In this document: piece by piece, positions 37,767 through 46,219 of the stretch
How the letters are laid out: each line of letters begins with the position of its first letter
Position numbering within the stretch: the stretch's first letter is position 1
Assembly: GCF_014050225.1 (NCBI RefSeq)
Contig: NZ_JACFXV010000053.1
Coordinates: 310,001-374,000, forward strand
DNA: 64,000 nt
Reading direction: 5' to 3'
From: Stappia albiluteola
GTDB taxonomy: Bacteria > Pseudomonadota > Alphaproteobacteria > Rhizobiales > Stappiaceae
Notes under the pieces: generated by a model
What the model saw: the letters and a program-made list of their open reading frames with translations, nothing else
What the model was told of the DNA's origin: nothing
Databases searched by the model: none
Position numbers and translations under genes: made by a program

Positions 37767-38990
37767 TCAATCCGCCATGGTCTCAATCGAGGCAAAGCTC
37801 TCCGGGGGTTCGCCGTCATCGGCAAAGGGCCTGTCCACCTCGACGATCGTGTCGGGGTAGAAGCCGTTGAAGTGGGTTCGCAGCGCCAGCGAATAGGCGC
37901 CGATATGGCCGATCTCGATCCAGTCGCCGGTGTCGACCGTTTCCGGCAGCCAGAAGGGCCGCGACAGGATGTCGACGCTGTCGCAGGTCGCCCCGCAGAC
38001 CTTGAAAGGAATGATCGACGACGGATCGCCGGAGCGTTGCCGCCGGGCAGGATCGGGAATGTGGCGGGCGGGAAGCGTGATCTTCCCGGTCCAACTGTCG
38101 GAGAGCGAGGCCCAAATACCGTCGTTGATGTAAAGCCGGCGCCCCTTCTTCAGCAACACGCGCACCACCAGCGAGATGCAGCGCGCGCAGATCGCCCGGC
38201 CAGGCTCGGCCACCAGCGGAGTGTCGGCAAAGCCCCAGGCTTCGATCTCGCCGCGCAGCTCCTCCAGGATCTCAAGCGTGGAGGGAACCTCCACCGCCTT
38301 TCGCCGCGGATCGCTGCCATACTCGGCGGGAAATCCGCCGCCGACATCGAGCGCGACGATCGGAACGCCGGCCCGGGCCCGCACCCAGTCGGCGGAGGCA
38401 AGCGCCCTTTCATAGGTGTCCGTTTCCTCGATCTGGCTGCCGACGTGAAAGCAGATGCCGGCCCGGAAACCGATGCGGTCGATACGCTGCAGCAGCTCGA
38501 CCGCATGCCCCGGCGCGGCTCCGAATTTCTTGGAAAGTTCATAGGCGGCATGCCCCTTTGTGGCGATGCGCACAAAGAGGGTGATATCGCCGGGATCGAG
38601 GTCCAGCGCCCGCACGATGCGCAGGATCTTGGCGACCTCGTCCTCATGGTCGAGCGCCAGCGTGCGGATGTGATACCGCTCCAGCGCCAGGCGGATGTCG
38701 GACTGCGCCTTGACCGGATGCATGTAGATCATTTCCGCCTTCGGCGCGGCCGCCCTGACGGCGGCGATCTCGGCTGGCGACGCGACGTCGAAGCAATCCA
38801 CCCCCGCTTGCGCCAGGGTCTCCAGCACGAAGGGCTCGCCGTTGGTCTTGACCGCATAGGCGGTCTTGCCCGGAAACGCCTGGCGGAAGGCAATCGCATC
38901 CTCTTGCAGGATGTTGCGGTGGAAGCAGTAGACAGGATGATCGGGACGAAGCGTAAGCGTCATCTCACGAGCGCTTGCGTACCTATCCAT
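37767..38990 (-). CDS. Ornithine/lysine decarboxylase, eukaryotic type (PLP fold III)
   Basis: A 407-residue decarboxylase of the alanine-racemase fold that would make putrescine (or cadaverine). The PLP lysine is K48 in AYAVKTN, the PLP phosphate site is DVGGGFP, and the catalytic-cysteine motif CDSVD is present in KVCGATCDSVD. The ATG at 38990 is chosen; an ATG at 38963 is possible. The long AT-rich upstream region has stem-loops and may be a regulatory leader. The 3' end abuts the extensin-like gene. Ornithine versus lysine preference cannot be read with certainty. Confidence 0.9.
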   Translation of the reverse strand: MDRYASAREMTLTLRPDHPVYCFHRNILQEDAIAFRQAFPGKTAYAVKTNGEPFVLETLAQAGVDCFDVASPAEIAAVRAAAPKAEMIYMHPVKAQSDIRLALERYHIRTLALDHEDEVAKILRIVRALDLDPGDITLFVRIATKGHAAYELSKKFGAAPGHAVELLQRIDRIGFRAGICFHVGSQIEETDTYERALASADWVRARAGVPIVALDVGGGFPAEYGSDPRRKAVEVPSTLEILEELRGEIEAWGFADTPLVAEPGRAICARCISLVVRVLLKKGRRLYINDGIWASLSDSWTGKITLPARHIPDPARRQRSGDPSSIIPFKVCGATCDSVDILSRPFWLPETVDTGDWIEIGHIGAYSLALRTHFNGFYPDTIVEVDRPFADDGEPPESFASIETMAD

Positions 38991-39240
38991 CCTGTAAGCC
39001 CCCTTAGAAACTACAATATTTCCCCGGAAGAGTATGGAATTAAGCAGGATTTCCGATTCGAACCATTTCCGACTCAATTTAGGTCGAATTCCTTCACCAG
39101 CAATTAAAACATGACCTAAAGTCGAATTTGAAGACTGAAGCCGGAATTACTCACTGAAACTTTCGCATAAATCTGAAGGAAAACTTCCATCTTAAAAAAG
39201 TTGTCTCTAACGGACTGAAAATTAAAATATTTCCCGCCTC
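38991..39240 (-). promoter_or_regulatory. Structured AT-rich leader upstream of the decarboxylase (speF-like candidate)
   Basis: This part of the 385-bp gap is AT-rich on both strands. TTTAGGTC (39078-39085) and GACCTAAA (39113-39120) form a long-range stem, and GTCGAATT is repeated at 39083 and 39121. Alphaproteobacterial ornithine decarboxylase genes often carry the speF leader RNA in this position; I cannot confirm a match. The rest of the gap (39,241-39,375) holds the promoter side of the LysE gene and nothing else recognised. Confidence 0.4.
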
Positions 39241-39375
39241 GCGCATCAGTCGAAATGGAGCCGGCTCCATGCTGCCGGAAGCTTCAGGAAATTTACAGAA
39301 GCCGGGAAGCAACAAACGGATTTCCCCAACAATCCCGATTGAATTATCGTCAGCCCTGGAACGGAGGCATTTCTC

Positions 39376-40002
39376 GTGACGCTTGAACTCTATCTCGCCT
39401 ATGTCGTTGCGACGCTGGTCGTGCTCGCGATACCCGGCCCCACGGTGATGCTCGTCGTCAGCTACGCGCTGGCGCAAGGGCGCCGGTCGGCGGCGGCAAG
39501 CGTTGCCGGAGTGGGCCTCGGCGACGCGGTTGCAGCCTTCGCTTCCCTTGCAGGTCTCGGCGCGATCCTCGCGACATCCGCAACGCTGTTTTCGGTGCTG
39601 AAATGGATCGGCGCGGCCTATCTCGTCTATCTCGGCGTCAAGCTGTGGCGGTCGCGGCCGCAGGCACTGGAGACGATGGAAACGAAAACCGCGACCGGTC
39701 GCAAGGTGTTCCTGCATACCTTCGTCGTGACCGCCCTCAACCCCAAGGGAATCGCCTTCTTCATCGCCTTCCTGCCGCATTTCATCGCCGAGAGCGCGCC
39801 GCTGCTGCCGCAGCTTCTGCTTCTCGGCTCGACCTTCGTGGTGCTCGGCATCGTCAACGCAGCGCTCTACGCGCTGACGGCAGCTTCGGTCCGCGAAAGG
39901 GTCCGCCGCCCGTCGACCCTGCGCCTGATGAACCGGCTCGGCGGCGGCGTGCTGGTGATGGCCGGCATCATGACGGCGACGCTGCGCAAGGCGGCCGGTT
40001 GA
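39376..40002 (+). CDS. LysE/RhtB-family amino-acid exporter
   Basis: A 208-residue inner-membrane protein with six hydrophobic segments. The family signature AIPGPTVMLVVSYALAQGRR lies at 18-37 and GVGLGDAVAAFASLAGL follows; LNPKGIAFFIAFLPHF is the typical central motif. It starts with GTG at 39376, with GGAGG 8 bases upstream. It likely exports an amino acid or homoserine lactone-type compound; the substrate is not clear. It is divergent from the decarboxylase gene. Confidence 0.9.
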   Translation: MTLELYLAYVVATLVVLAIPGPTVMLVVSYALAQGRRSAAASVAGVGLGDAVAAFASLAGLGAILATSATLFSVLKWIGAAYLVYLGVKLWRSRPQALETMETKTATGRKVFLHTFVVTALNPKGIAFFIAFLPHFIAESAPLLPQLLLLGSTFVVLGIVNAALYALTAASVRERVRRPSTLRLMNRLGGGVLVMAGIMTATLRKAAG

Positions 40003-40011
40003 CCTTTCAAC

Positions 40012-40995
40012 TCAGGGCACGAGGACGGCGGCACCCGTCAGCCGCCCTTCCCTCAAATCCGCCAGCGCCTCGTTGGCGCGCTCCAGTGGATAGGCCGTGA
40101 CATGGGTCTTCACGCCGGCGCGCGGGGCAAGCGCCAGAAATTCCTCCGCGTCCTTGCGCGTCAGATTGGCAACGGAACGGATCACCCGCTCGCCCCAGAG
40201 ATCGGCATAGGGAAAGCGCGGAATATCCGACATGTGAATGCCACCGCAGACGACAGTGCCGCCCTTGACGGTCGCCTTCAACGCCTGTGGAACCAAAGCG
40301 CCGACGGGCGCGAACAGGATTGCCGCATCGAGCTGCCGGGGCGGCAATTCGTCCGATCCGCCGACCCAGGCGGCGCCGAGCGACCTTGCGAAGTCCTGCG
40401 CGCCCTTATCCCCCGGGCGTGTGAAGGCATAGATTTCCCGCCCCTCGTAACGCGCCACCTGCGCGACGATATGGGCCGCCGCCCCGAAGCCGTAGATCCC
40501 GAGCCGCCTGGCATCTCCGGCCATTCTCAACGAGCGATGTCCGATCAGGCCCGCGCACAGAAGCGGCGCGGTCTCGGCATCGCCGAAGGCATCCGGCAGC
40601 CTGAAGCAGTAATCGGCATCGGCGACGCAGTGGCTGGCATAGCCCCCGTCGATCGTATAGCCGGTGAAACCCGGCCGGTCGCACAGGTTCTCGCGATGGC
40701 TCAGGCAGAACCGGCAGCAGCCGCAGGTGTGGCCGAGCCAGGGAATGCCGACCTTCTCGCCCAGCGCAAAGCCGGAAACGCCATCGCCCAGCCCTGCTAC
40801 CCGTCCGACGATTTCGTGGCCGGGAACAAGCGGCAGTTTCGGCTCCTTCAGGTCGCCGTCGATCACATGAAGATCGGTCCGGCAGACGCCGCAGGCGGCG
40901 ACGGAAACCAGAAGCTGGCCTGGGCCCGGAGCCGGGTCCGGCCATTCGACCGGTTCCAGCGGCGCCCCCTGCCTCTTCAGAACCATCGCCTTCAT
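40012..40995 (-). CDS. Zinc-dependent alcohol dehydrogenase
   Basis: A 327-residue medium-chain dehydrogenase. The catalytic zinc ligands are in CGVCRTDLH and GHEIVG, and the structural zinc cysteines in CGCCRFCLSHRENLC. The coenzyme domain begins with LGIYGFGAAAHIVAQVA, where the normal GxGxxG is GFGAAA. It resembles the AdhA/AdhP-like group that oxidises alcohols with NAD(P). It converges with the LysE gene and its substrate is unknown. Confidence 0.9.
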   Translation of the reverse strand: MKAMVLKRQGAPLEPVEWPDPAPGPGQLLVSVAACGVCRTDLHVIDGDLKEPKLPLVPGHEIVGRVAGLGDGVSGFALGEKVGIPWLGHTCGCCRFCLSHRENLCDRPGFTGYTIDGGYASHCVADADYCFRLPDAFGDAETAPLLCAGLIGHRSLRMAGDARRLGIYGFGAAAHIVAQVARYEGREIYAFTRPGDKGAQDFARSLGAAWVGGSDELPPRQLDAAILFAPVGALVPQALKATVKGGTVVCGGIHMSDIPRFPYADLWGERVIRSVANLTRKDAEEFLALAPRAGVKTHVTAYPLERANEALADLREGRLTGAAVLVP

Positions 40996-41199
40996 GGCCG
41001 GTAGCCTCCCGATCGAATTCGCAGCCCGCCATCATCGCATGGCGGCACGGGCCTGTGGTTGATGCGCCTCAAGACCGGAATCCGGGCTATCCTCAGGAAA
41101 AGAAGCGCTTCTTTTGAAAAAAGCCTGTTGCATCCTGTCGCTTTCCCTTGTCCGGCAGCGCCTCCTGTCCGATGCTCCCGGCAAACGGGGGAGGATACG

Positions 41200-42456
41200 A
41201 TGCTATCAGCGATCGAACTTGCACGGGACCTTGAAGCCGGGCGGACGACGGTCGACCGGATCTTCGATGCCTGCGCCGAGGCGATCGCGGAGAAGGAGGG
41301 CATCATCCGGGCTTTCACCGCCCTCGACCTCGACGCCGCGCGGCTGGCGGCGGCGGAAGGGCGCGGCCCGCTTGCCGGCCTTCCCTTCGCGGTGAAGGAC
41401 AATATCGACACGGCCGATTTGCCGACCGCCTATGGCTCGCCGATCTATGCAGGGCATCGGCCGGCGGCGGATGCGGCGATCGTCGCTCAGGCCAAGCGGC
41501 TGGGCGCCGGCATCGTCGGCAAGACGGTGACGACGGAATTCGCCTTCTTCAAGCCGGGCCCGACCCGCAATCCGGTGAAGCCTTCCCACACGCCCGGCGG
41601 CTCGTCTTCCGGGTCGGCGGCCGGGATCGCGGCCGGCTTCTTCGCGCTGGCTATCGGGACGCAGACCGGCGGCTCCGTGGTCCGCCCGGCCGCCTTCTGC
41701 GGCATCGCCGGCTTCAAGCCGAGCTACGGCATCCTGCCGCCAGTGGGCCTGAAGATCTTCTCCTGGAGCCTCGACACGCTCGGCGTCTTCGGCAAGGGCG
41801 TGGCCGATGCGGCCTTTGGTGCCGCCGCACTTTCCGGCCGCGACTGGCGGGTGGACCGGCAAATGCCGGCAGCGCCCCATTTCGCGCTCGTACGGACACA
41901 TTTGTGGCATGAGGCTTCCGGCGAGATGCGGGTGGCGCTGGAAAACACCGCGCGGCTCGCCGAAAAGGCCGGCGCGAAGGTGAGCGAGGTAACGCTGCCG
42001 GCGGTGTTTTCCGATGCCTTCGCCGCGCACCAGGTCATCCAGGACTTCGAGGCGGCCCTTGCGCTCGGCCACGAATTCGACCGCCGTGTCGCCGAACTGA
42101 GCCCGATCCTCCGCGAAACGCTGGCAGCAGGACGGGCGATCGAGGCCGCCGACTACGACGCGGCCCGAAAGACGGCGGCGGAGGCAAAACTGGCGCTGAA
42201 GGATCTCTTCCAGGATTTCGACGCGATCCTGACCCCTTCCGCACCGGGTACTGCGCCCGAAGGGCTGGGCTCCACGGGCTCCTCCATCTTCAACCGTGTC
42301 TGGACGCTGATGGGCGTGCCGGCAGTGAACGTGCCGGGAGTAATTTCGGCGCAGGGCATGCCGCTCGGCATCCAGGTGGTGGGCGCTAGGGATGAGGACC
42401 ACAAAGCGCTGATGGCCGCCAAATGGCTTGAGGAGGCAATCGCGAAGGCGGACTGA
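41200..42456 (+). CDS. Amidase signature family enzyme
   Basis: A 418-residue Ser-cis-Ser-Lys amidase. The catalytic Lys is in FAVKDNID, the cis-Ser in GGSSSGSAAGIAAG and the nucleophile Ser in GTQTGGSVVRPAAFCGIAG. It is smaller than GatA and has no GatB/GatC neighbours, so it is a free amidase, not the tRNA amidotransferase subunit. ATG 41200 follows GGGGGAGG; the frame further upstream is not used. The substrate is unknown. Confidence 0.9.
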   Translation: MLSAIELARDLEAGRTTVDRIFDACAEAIAEKEGIIRAFTALDLDAARLAAAEGRGPLAGLPFAVKDNIDTADLPTAYGSPIYAGHRPAADAAIVAQAKRLGAGIVGKTVTTEFAFFKPGPTRNPVKPSHTPGGSSSGSAAGIAAGFFALAIGTQTGGSVVRPAAFCGIAGFKPSYGILPPVGLKIFSWSLDTLGVFGKGVADAAFGAAALSGRDWRVDRQMPAAPHFALVRTHLWHEASGEMRVALENTARLAEKAGAKVSEVTLPAVFSDAFAAHQVIQDFEAALALGHEFDRRVAELSPILRETLAAGRAIEAADYDAARKTAAEAKLALKDLFQDFDAILTPSAPGTAPEGLGSTGSSIFNRVWTLMGVPAVNVPGVISAQGMPLGIQVVGARDEDHKALMAAKWLEEAIAKAD

Positions 42457-42468
42457 GCAGGAGAAGCC

Positions 42469-43536
42469 TCAGGCCGCGCCCTTCACCTTGGATCTGGATT
42501 CCTCCAGAAGCTTCTGCGCGGTGGCCCTGTCCATCGAGGCATAGCGCTCGACCGCGTCGGAAATGGCGGCGGCCGTCATCTTCAGCCGCTTGGCGCGCAT
42601 ACCGGCAATCTTCTCATAAGCCTTTTCCGAAACGCCGGCGACGCGGCACAACATGATCAGCGGCTGATCCTGCTCGCGGAACAGCATGCGAAGCACCGCG
42701 GCCTCGGGAACCTTGGCCACCTGCGAGATCAGGTTGCCGAGATCGATGGTCTTGTTCTTCGACGTGAAGAGCTCAACCGCCTCGTCGATCGATGTCTTGC
42801 CGGCGACCACGCTGTCAATGAGCTGCTGGGTCCGCGAGGGAGCGTCGCCAAGGTCATGCAGCTGGACGTTGACCTTGTGCAGCGGCCGCTCCGACAACGC
42901 CCTGAGGACCGTCTGGTTCTTGCGCTGCCGGCGGACGCGATGCTCGAGCTCGGCGGAGAGGAACGGCACGAGAAGCTCGGCCGCCTGCCGTGTCAGGTCG
43001 CTACGGTCGCAAAGCGCCTCCTGCAGTTCCGGATTGCGCCTTGCCTGCGTGGCAAGATGATTGAAGGTATCGCCGGAAAAGGAAGCGCCGAAATTGCGCA
43101 GGATCGCCACCAGGACCTCGGCCTCGCCACGCTCCGCAACCACCCGGCTGACGGCAGGATCAACGGTCTGGCGCATGGCAATCGCCTTGAGATGATCCTG
43201 GGTGCCGCTTTCGGCCACTTCGACGAGATCGGCATCGGTGAGGACGACGGCATTGCGCAGCACGGGCTCGGCCACGTCGAACTCGTCATTGGCAAGGACA
43301 CGGAGGAGTTTACGCGGCGCCACCGAATGGCTGCCAACCCGATCCGCAATGTCGCGGCGCGCAGGGCATGCCAGCGTATCGATCACCTTGCAGATGATCT
43401 CGCCATAAAGATCGCTGACCGAGCCTGCCTCATCGTCGTTGGCCGCGACGAACAGATCCGTCAGGGCCTTGGCGAGGGCCGCCCGGCCATCGCGCGAATG
43501 GTTTCGCGCAAGATCCGACAGCTGGGCCAGATTCAT
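42469..43536 (-). CDS. DUF2336 protein (HEAT-like helical), copy 1
   Basis: A 355-residue, almost entirely helical protein of the DUF2336 family, common in Rhizobiales and other alphaproteobacteria. Features include RRDIADRVGS, the repeated AEPVLRNAVVLTDADLVEVAESG and KAYEKIAGMRAKRLKMTAAAI near the C-terminus. The function is unestablished. ATG 43536 follows GGAGAGG. A second DUF2336 gene lies 4 kb away on the opposite strand. Confidence 0.82.
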   Translation of the reverse strand: MNLAQLSDLARNHSRDGRAALAKALTDLFVAANDDEAGSVSDLYGEIICKVIDTLACPARRDIADRVGSHSVAPRKLLRVLANDEFDVAEPVLRNAVVLTDADLVEVAESGTQDHLKAIAMRQTVDPAVSRVVAERGEAEVLVAILRNFGASFSGDTFNHLATQARRNPELQEALCDRSDLTRQAAELLVPFLSAELEHRVRRQRKNQTVLRALSERPLHKVNVQLHDLGDAPSRTQQLIDSVVAGKTSIDEAVELFTSKNKTIDLGNLISQVAKVPEAAVLRMLFREQDQPLIMLCRVAGVSEKAYEKIAGMRAKRLKMTAAAISDAVERYASMDRATAQKLLEESRSKVKGAA

Positions 43537-43542
43537 CTGCAA

Positions 43543-44084
43543 TCCTCTCCGGGATTTGTTCTCTTTCCCCGATATTTCGACAGGAGGGGTTGCCCGTTCG
43601 TTAATAAAAACACGTCGATTGCAAGTTGTCGTTGCGTCATTTTTTGAAAAGCTGGCATCAATAGTTCAAAATTTTGAATATTAAGGCATTTTCAATATGA
43701 TTCCTGTTGACTGGCATCCAGGCGATCGTCCGCAGCAACACGGTTTCGACGTATTCAGGCGGCGGTCGGCCAGACTCAATTGCGCGGCATGAAGCCGCGG
43801 TCCGTTTTTTGTTGGAGTAGACGGAAGCTGACGGGGAGACCGGCAGGACGGCGGAACCACCGCCGCATTGGCCACGCGCTCCCGATCCAAAGGTAAAGAT
43901 TACAGCGACTTGGCGTTGCCTGCGGCATGCCCGTCGCTCCGGCCGACATTGCGGCACGACCCGCACTCAGCGCTCCGGCGGCAGCGCAGCGCACGCGCAT
44001 TCCGCGTTGCAGCATCTTTTTGCACTTCCAGCCATAGGTAACCTCACGTACACTTCACGCCTGCCTGAAAAGCGGGAGGCCATA
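43543..44084. other. Gene-free region with AT-rich palindrome
   Basis: No convincing gene is seen in 540 bp. The left part is AT-rich and contains TTCAAAATTTTGAA (43665-43678), a perfect 14-bp palindrome upstream of the DUF2336 gene. The right part is GC-rich and leads to the ribosome site of the small membrane ORF. Open frames on the minus strand here have no family look. Confidence 0.6.
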
Positions 44085-44168
44085 ATGACCATTGTCCGCA
44101 ATCTTGAGATCGTAGCGTTCCTTGCCGCGTTCTTGTTTGTAACAGGCATTGTCTTCGGGGTGCTGTAA
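44085..44168 (+). CDS. Small single-pass membrane protein (27 aa)
   Basis: The ORF reads MTIVRNLEIVAFLAAFLFVT and continues to GVL, 27 residues with one hydrophobic helix and positive N-terminal charge. GGGAGG (44074-44079) is 5 bases before the ATG, an ideal ribosome site. A strong hairpin terminator follows at 44308. No homologue can be named. Coding is likely from the ribosome site and helix; function is unknown. Confidence 0.6.
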   Translation: MTIVRNLEIVAFLAAFLFVTGIVFGVL

Positions 44169-44307
44169 GAGCGGCGAAGTCGCGGGCGCCGGGCTACGGC
44201 AAGACCCGCCAAGACCAAAAACAACGGAATTCGGATACGGCGCGCCCCGAGTTCAGCCTGTACCGGTATGTAAAACGGAACGGGAATTCTGGACTGACAA
44301 AAGAACC

Positions 44308-44340
44308 GCCTTCAGGCCCGGTTGCCTGAAGGCGTTTTTG
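44308..44340. terminator. Bidirectional terminator between small ORF and azoR
   Basis: GCCTTCAGGC-CCGGTT-GCCTGAAGGC is a perfect 10-bp stem followed by GTTTTTG on the plus strand; the minus side also has a TTCTTTT run. It serves the azoR transcript as well, 29 bp after its stop. Confidence 0.85.
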
Positions 44341-44368
44341 CATGTGCGCCAGCGTCGACCGGCAGAGA

Positions 44369-44977
44369 TTACGCGGCCAGGGCCTGTGCGGCGACCTTCG
44401 CGGCCGCTTCGGCATTTCGGACCACTTCGTCACCGCCGGCGGCAAGACGGTCGGCCGCAACGATTTCGACATCCTTGATGCCGATGAAGCCGAGGATGTG
44501 GCGCAGATACCCGGTTGCGAAGTCGACCGGGGACCCGACCGGAACGCCGCCGGAAGCCATGACGACGACCGCCTTCTTGCCTTCAAGCAGACCGACCGGG
44601 CCATCTTCGGTATAGTGGAAGGTTTCGCGGGCACGCGTCACCAGGTCGATCCAGGCCTTCAGGGCGGCCGGAACGCCAAAATTGTAGACCGGAACGCCGA
44701 TCACCAGCACGTCGGCCGCCTTCAGTTCGGCAACCAGTTCGTCGGAAAGGGCGAGGGTCTGGCGCTGCGCGTCACTGCGCTCTGCGGGATCGGTGAAATT
44801 GGCGCCGACCCAGACCTCGTCGATGATCGGCAGGCCCTGGGCGACATCACGCTCAACAAGCTTGATCTGCTTCGTCGCGCCAAGATCGGCGACGATGCCG
44901 TCGACCAGTTTGCGGGTGACGGAACCGTCGCGCCGGGCCGACGCATTGACGGTCAGAACGGAAAGGGTATCGGACAT
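44369..44977 (-). CDS. azoR: FMN-dependent NADH-azoreductase AzoR
   Basis: A 202-residue flavodoxin-like oxidoreductase that reduces azo dyes and quinones with NADH. The N-terminal phosphate-binding VNASARRDGSVTRKL, the central GVPVYNFGVPAALKAWIDLV (about 95-114) and VVMASGGVPVG are typical. The ATG at 44977 follows GGAGAG. Upstream lies the palindrome TGTTCA-gg-TGAACA. The longer open frame beyond the ATG is repeat-rich and non-coding. Confidence 0.92.
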   Translation of the reverse strand: MSDTLSVLTVNASARRDGSVTRKLVDGIVADLGATKQIKLVERDVAQGLPIIDEVWVGANFTDPAERSDAQRQTLALSDELVAELKAADVLVIGVPVYNFGVPAALKAWIDLVTRARETFHYTEDGPVGLLEGKKAVVVMASGGVPVGSPVDFATGYLRHILGFIGIKDVEIVAADRLAAGGDEVVRNAEAAAKVAAQALAA

Positions 44978-45060
44978 CGATCTCTCCAGAAATGCTTTGG
45001 CTCGCAGCCGTTCGTTCATTCGAAGAGAGATATAGGTTCGGGGCGCCCTGGAATGAGTCA

Positions 45061-45074
45061 TGTTCAGGTGAACA
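45061..45074. promoter_or_regulatory. Palindromic operator candidate upstream of azoR
   Basis: TGTTCA and TGAACA are perfect 6-bp arms around GG, 84 bp upstream of azoR. This is a plausible site for a redox-sensing HxlR/MarR regulator, but no regulator gene is adjacent. The rest of the gene-free 44,978-45,543 stretch is mostly repeats. Confidence 0.45.
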
Positions 45075-45344
45075 ATGTTTCCATCCTGCTTGAACGGACG
45101 AGTTGCCGTAACGTCTTCATGATGCTTGCATCTTGGCCGCTTCCCGGCCTGCCGCGATTGTGATGAACGCAAGACGCATGCAAATCCGCGGCTGGCATCC
45201 TGAAAAGCTCCATGCTGCGGCGGAATGTGTTTGCCATGATTGCGGAGGACATGGCCCACGCGCGAATCCCTCAACAATCTTCCGGGACACAACACGCAGG
45301 CCGGGAGGACACCCGAGTATGGGTCAGGCGCCTGCGGCACTCGC

Positions 45345-45444
45345 TGTCATGGCCGGCCTGACCGGGCATCCAGTAACCGCGAAAGCTAGAGATCCAGCCA
45401 CCAACGCATGCGTTTACTGGTTCCCCGCCTGCGCGGGGATGACA
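45345..45444. repeat. 100-bp intergenic repeat, family B
   Basis: Bounded by TGTCAT and ATGACA. Each end folds as a hairpin (GGCCGGCCTGACC at the left; CCCCGCCTGCGCGGGG at the right), and GTTTACTGG occurs inside. The inverse orientation of the same element occurs at 59033-59132. No gene. Confidence 0.8.
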
Positions 45445-45478
45445 CCGAGTGTGGGCAACTCCATGCCCCATCCTCGGC

Positions 45479-45530
45479 TGTCATCCCGGCCCGCATGCAC
45501 GCATGCGCATCGCGAGAGCCGGGAGACGGC
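45479..45530. repeat. Partial palindromic repeat, family C
   Basis: CCCGGCCCGCATGCACGCATG with flanking CGCATCGCGAGAGCCGGG forms a long imperfect hairpin. A close copy in the reverse orientation lies just after metH at 58592-58640. Confidence 0.55.
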
Positions 45531-45543
45531 AAGCGCCCGCAGG

Positions 45544-45783
45544 TCAGCCCTTCGCGGCGGCCTCGGCAGCAGCTTTTTCGGCCTTGATCTTGGCGCGGTA
45601 TTCCTCCGCCGGCAGGCCGCCGATGCCCCAGTTCTCGAACTCGACCTCGTCGATGGTGACGATGGTGGTGGCCGGGTTCTTGTTCAGAACGTCGACGAGG
45701 AGATCGGTGGCGCCCTTTATCAGGGCACGCTTCTGGTCTTCGGTGACGCCTTCGCGGGTGATGCGAATGTTCACATAGGGCAT
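45544..45783 (-). CDS. 4-oxalocrotonate tautomerase family protein
   Basis: A 79-residue small tautomerase. The mature catalytic N-terminal proline follows the start Met (MPYVNIRITREGVTEDQK), and VDVLNKNPATTIVTIDEVEFENWGIGG is typical of the family. Such enzymes work as oligomers on enol or keto acids. The C-terminal 15 residues are a charged Ala/Lys tail not usual in the family. No degradation pathway is adjacent. Confidence 0.9.
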   Translation of the reverse strand: MPYVNIRITREGVTEDQKRALIKGATDLLVDVLNKNPATTIVTIDEVEFENWGIGGLPAEEYRAKIKAEKAAAEAAAKG

Positions 45784-45895
45784 TTTTCTGCTCCTGCTGC
45801 CTGAAATCAGGTTTCACCTAAGCAAAGACTGGTTACGGGAAAACAGTACCGGCCGCCACCGCACGCGTTTTCGACTTTCCAGACGGTAACCGGGC

Positions 45896-46213
45896 TCAGT
45901 CGCCGTCTTCCTCGTCCGCCTCCATCCGGCGGGCGCAGCCCCAAAGGGCCAGCGTGTCGTTCATCGCCTCGATGACGAAGAAACGCGCGGCGTCGCGGTC
46001 GTAGCCTTCCTCAAGCAGCTGCTCGTAGTCGGTATGGGCGTGGCGCACGCGCGCCGTCACCGCCTGCCACAGCGCGATCGACGGTGGCAGATGGCGCAGA
46101 TGGCCTGCAAGGGCAACGTCGAGGATCGCCTCCGCATCCAGCATCGGCACGCGCGGCAGAAGCCGGGTGAGCGCCTTGCGCATGTCGCGCTGCCGCTTCG
46201 TGCCGGCGGTCAT
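45896..46213 (-). CDS. DUF2293 family protein
   Basis: A 105-residue helical protein with the DUF2293 pattern LTRLLPRVPMLDAEAILDVAL, HLPPSIALWQAVTARVRHAHTDYEQLL and the C-terminal RRDAARFFVIEAMN-like stretch. Function unknown. It starts 6 bp after the OxyR-type gene stop in the same direction and probably belongs to the same transcript. Confidence 0.85.
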   Translation of the reverse strand: MTAGTKRQRDMRKALTRLLPRVPMLDAEAILDVALAGHLRHLPPSIALWQAVTARVRHAHTDYEQLLEEGYDRDAARFFVIEAMNDTLALWGCARRMEADEEDGD

Positions 46214-46219
46214 CGTTCG

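Noticed and set aside
43658-44015. Minus-strand frames between the DUF2336 gene and the small membrane ORF
   Set aside because: They overlap in different frames, show no family look and no ribosome sites, so the stretch is treated as non-coding.
45064-45340. A peptide frame upstream of azoR, suggesting an extended AzoR N-terminus
   Set aside because: AzoR begins normally at ATG 44977 with GGAGAG; the upstream frame covers an operator-like palindrome and repeat DNA.
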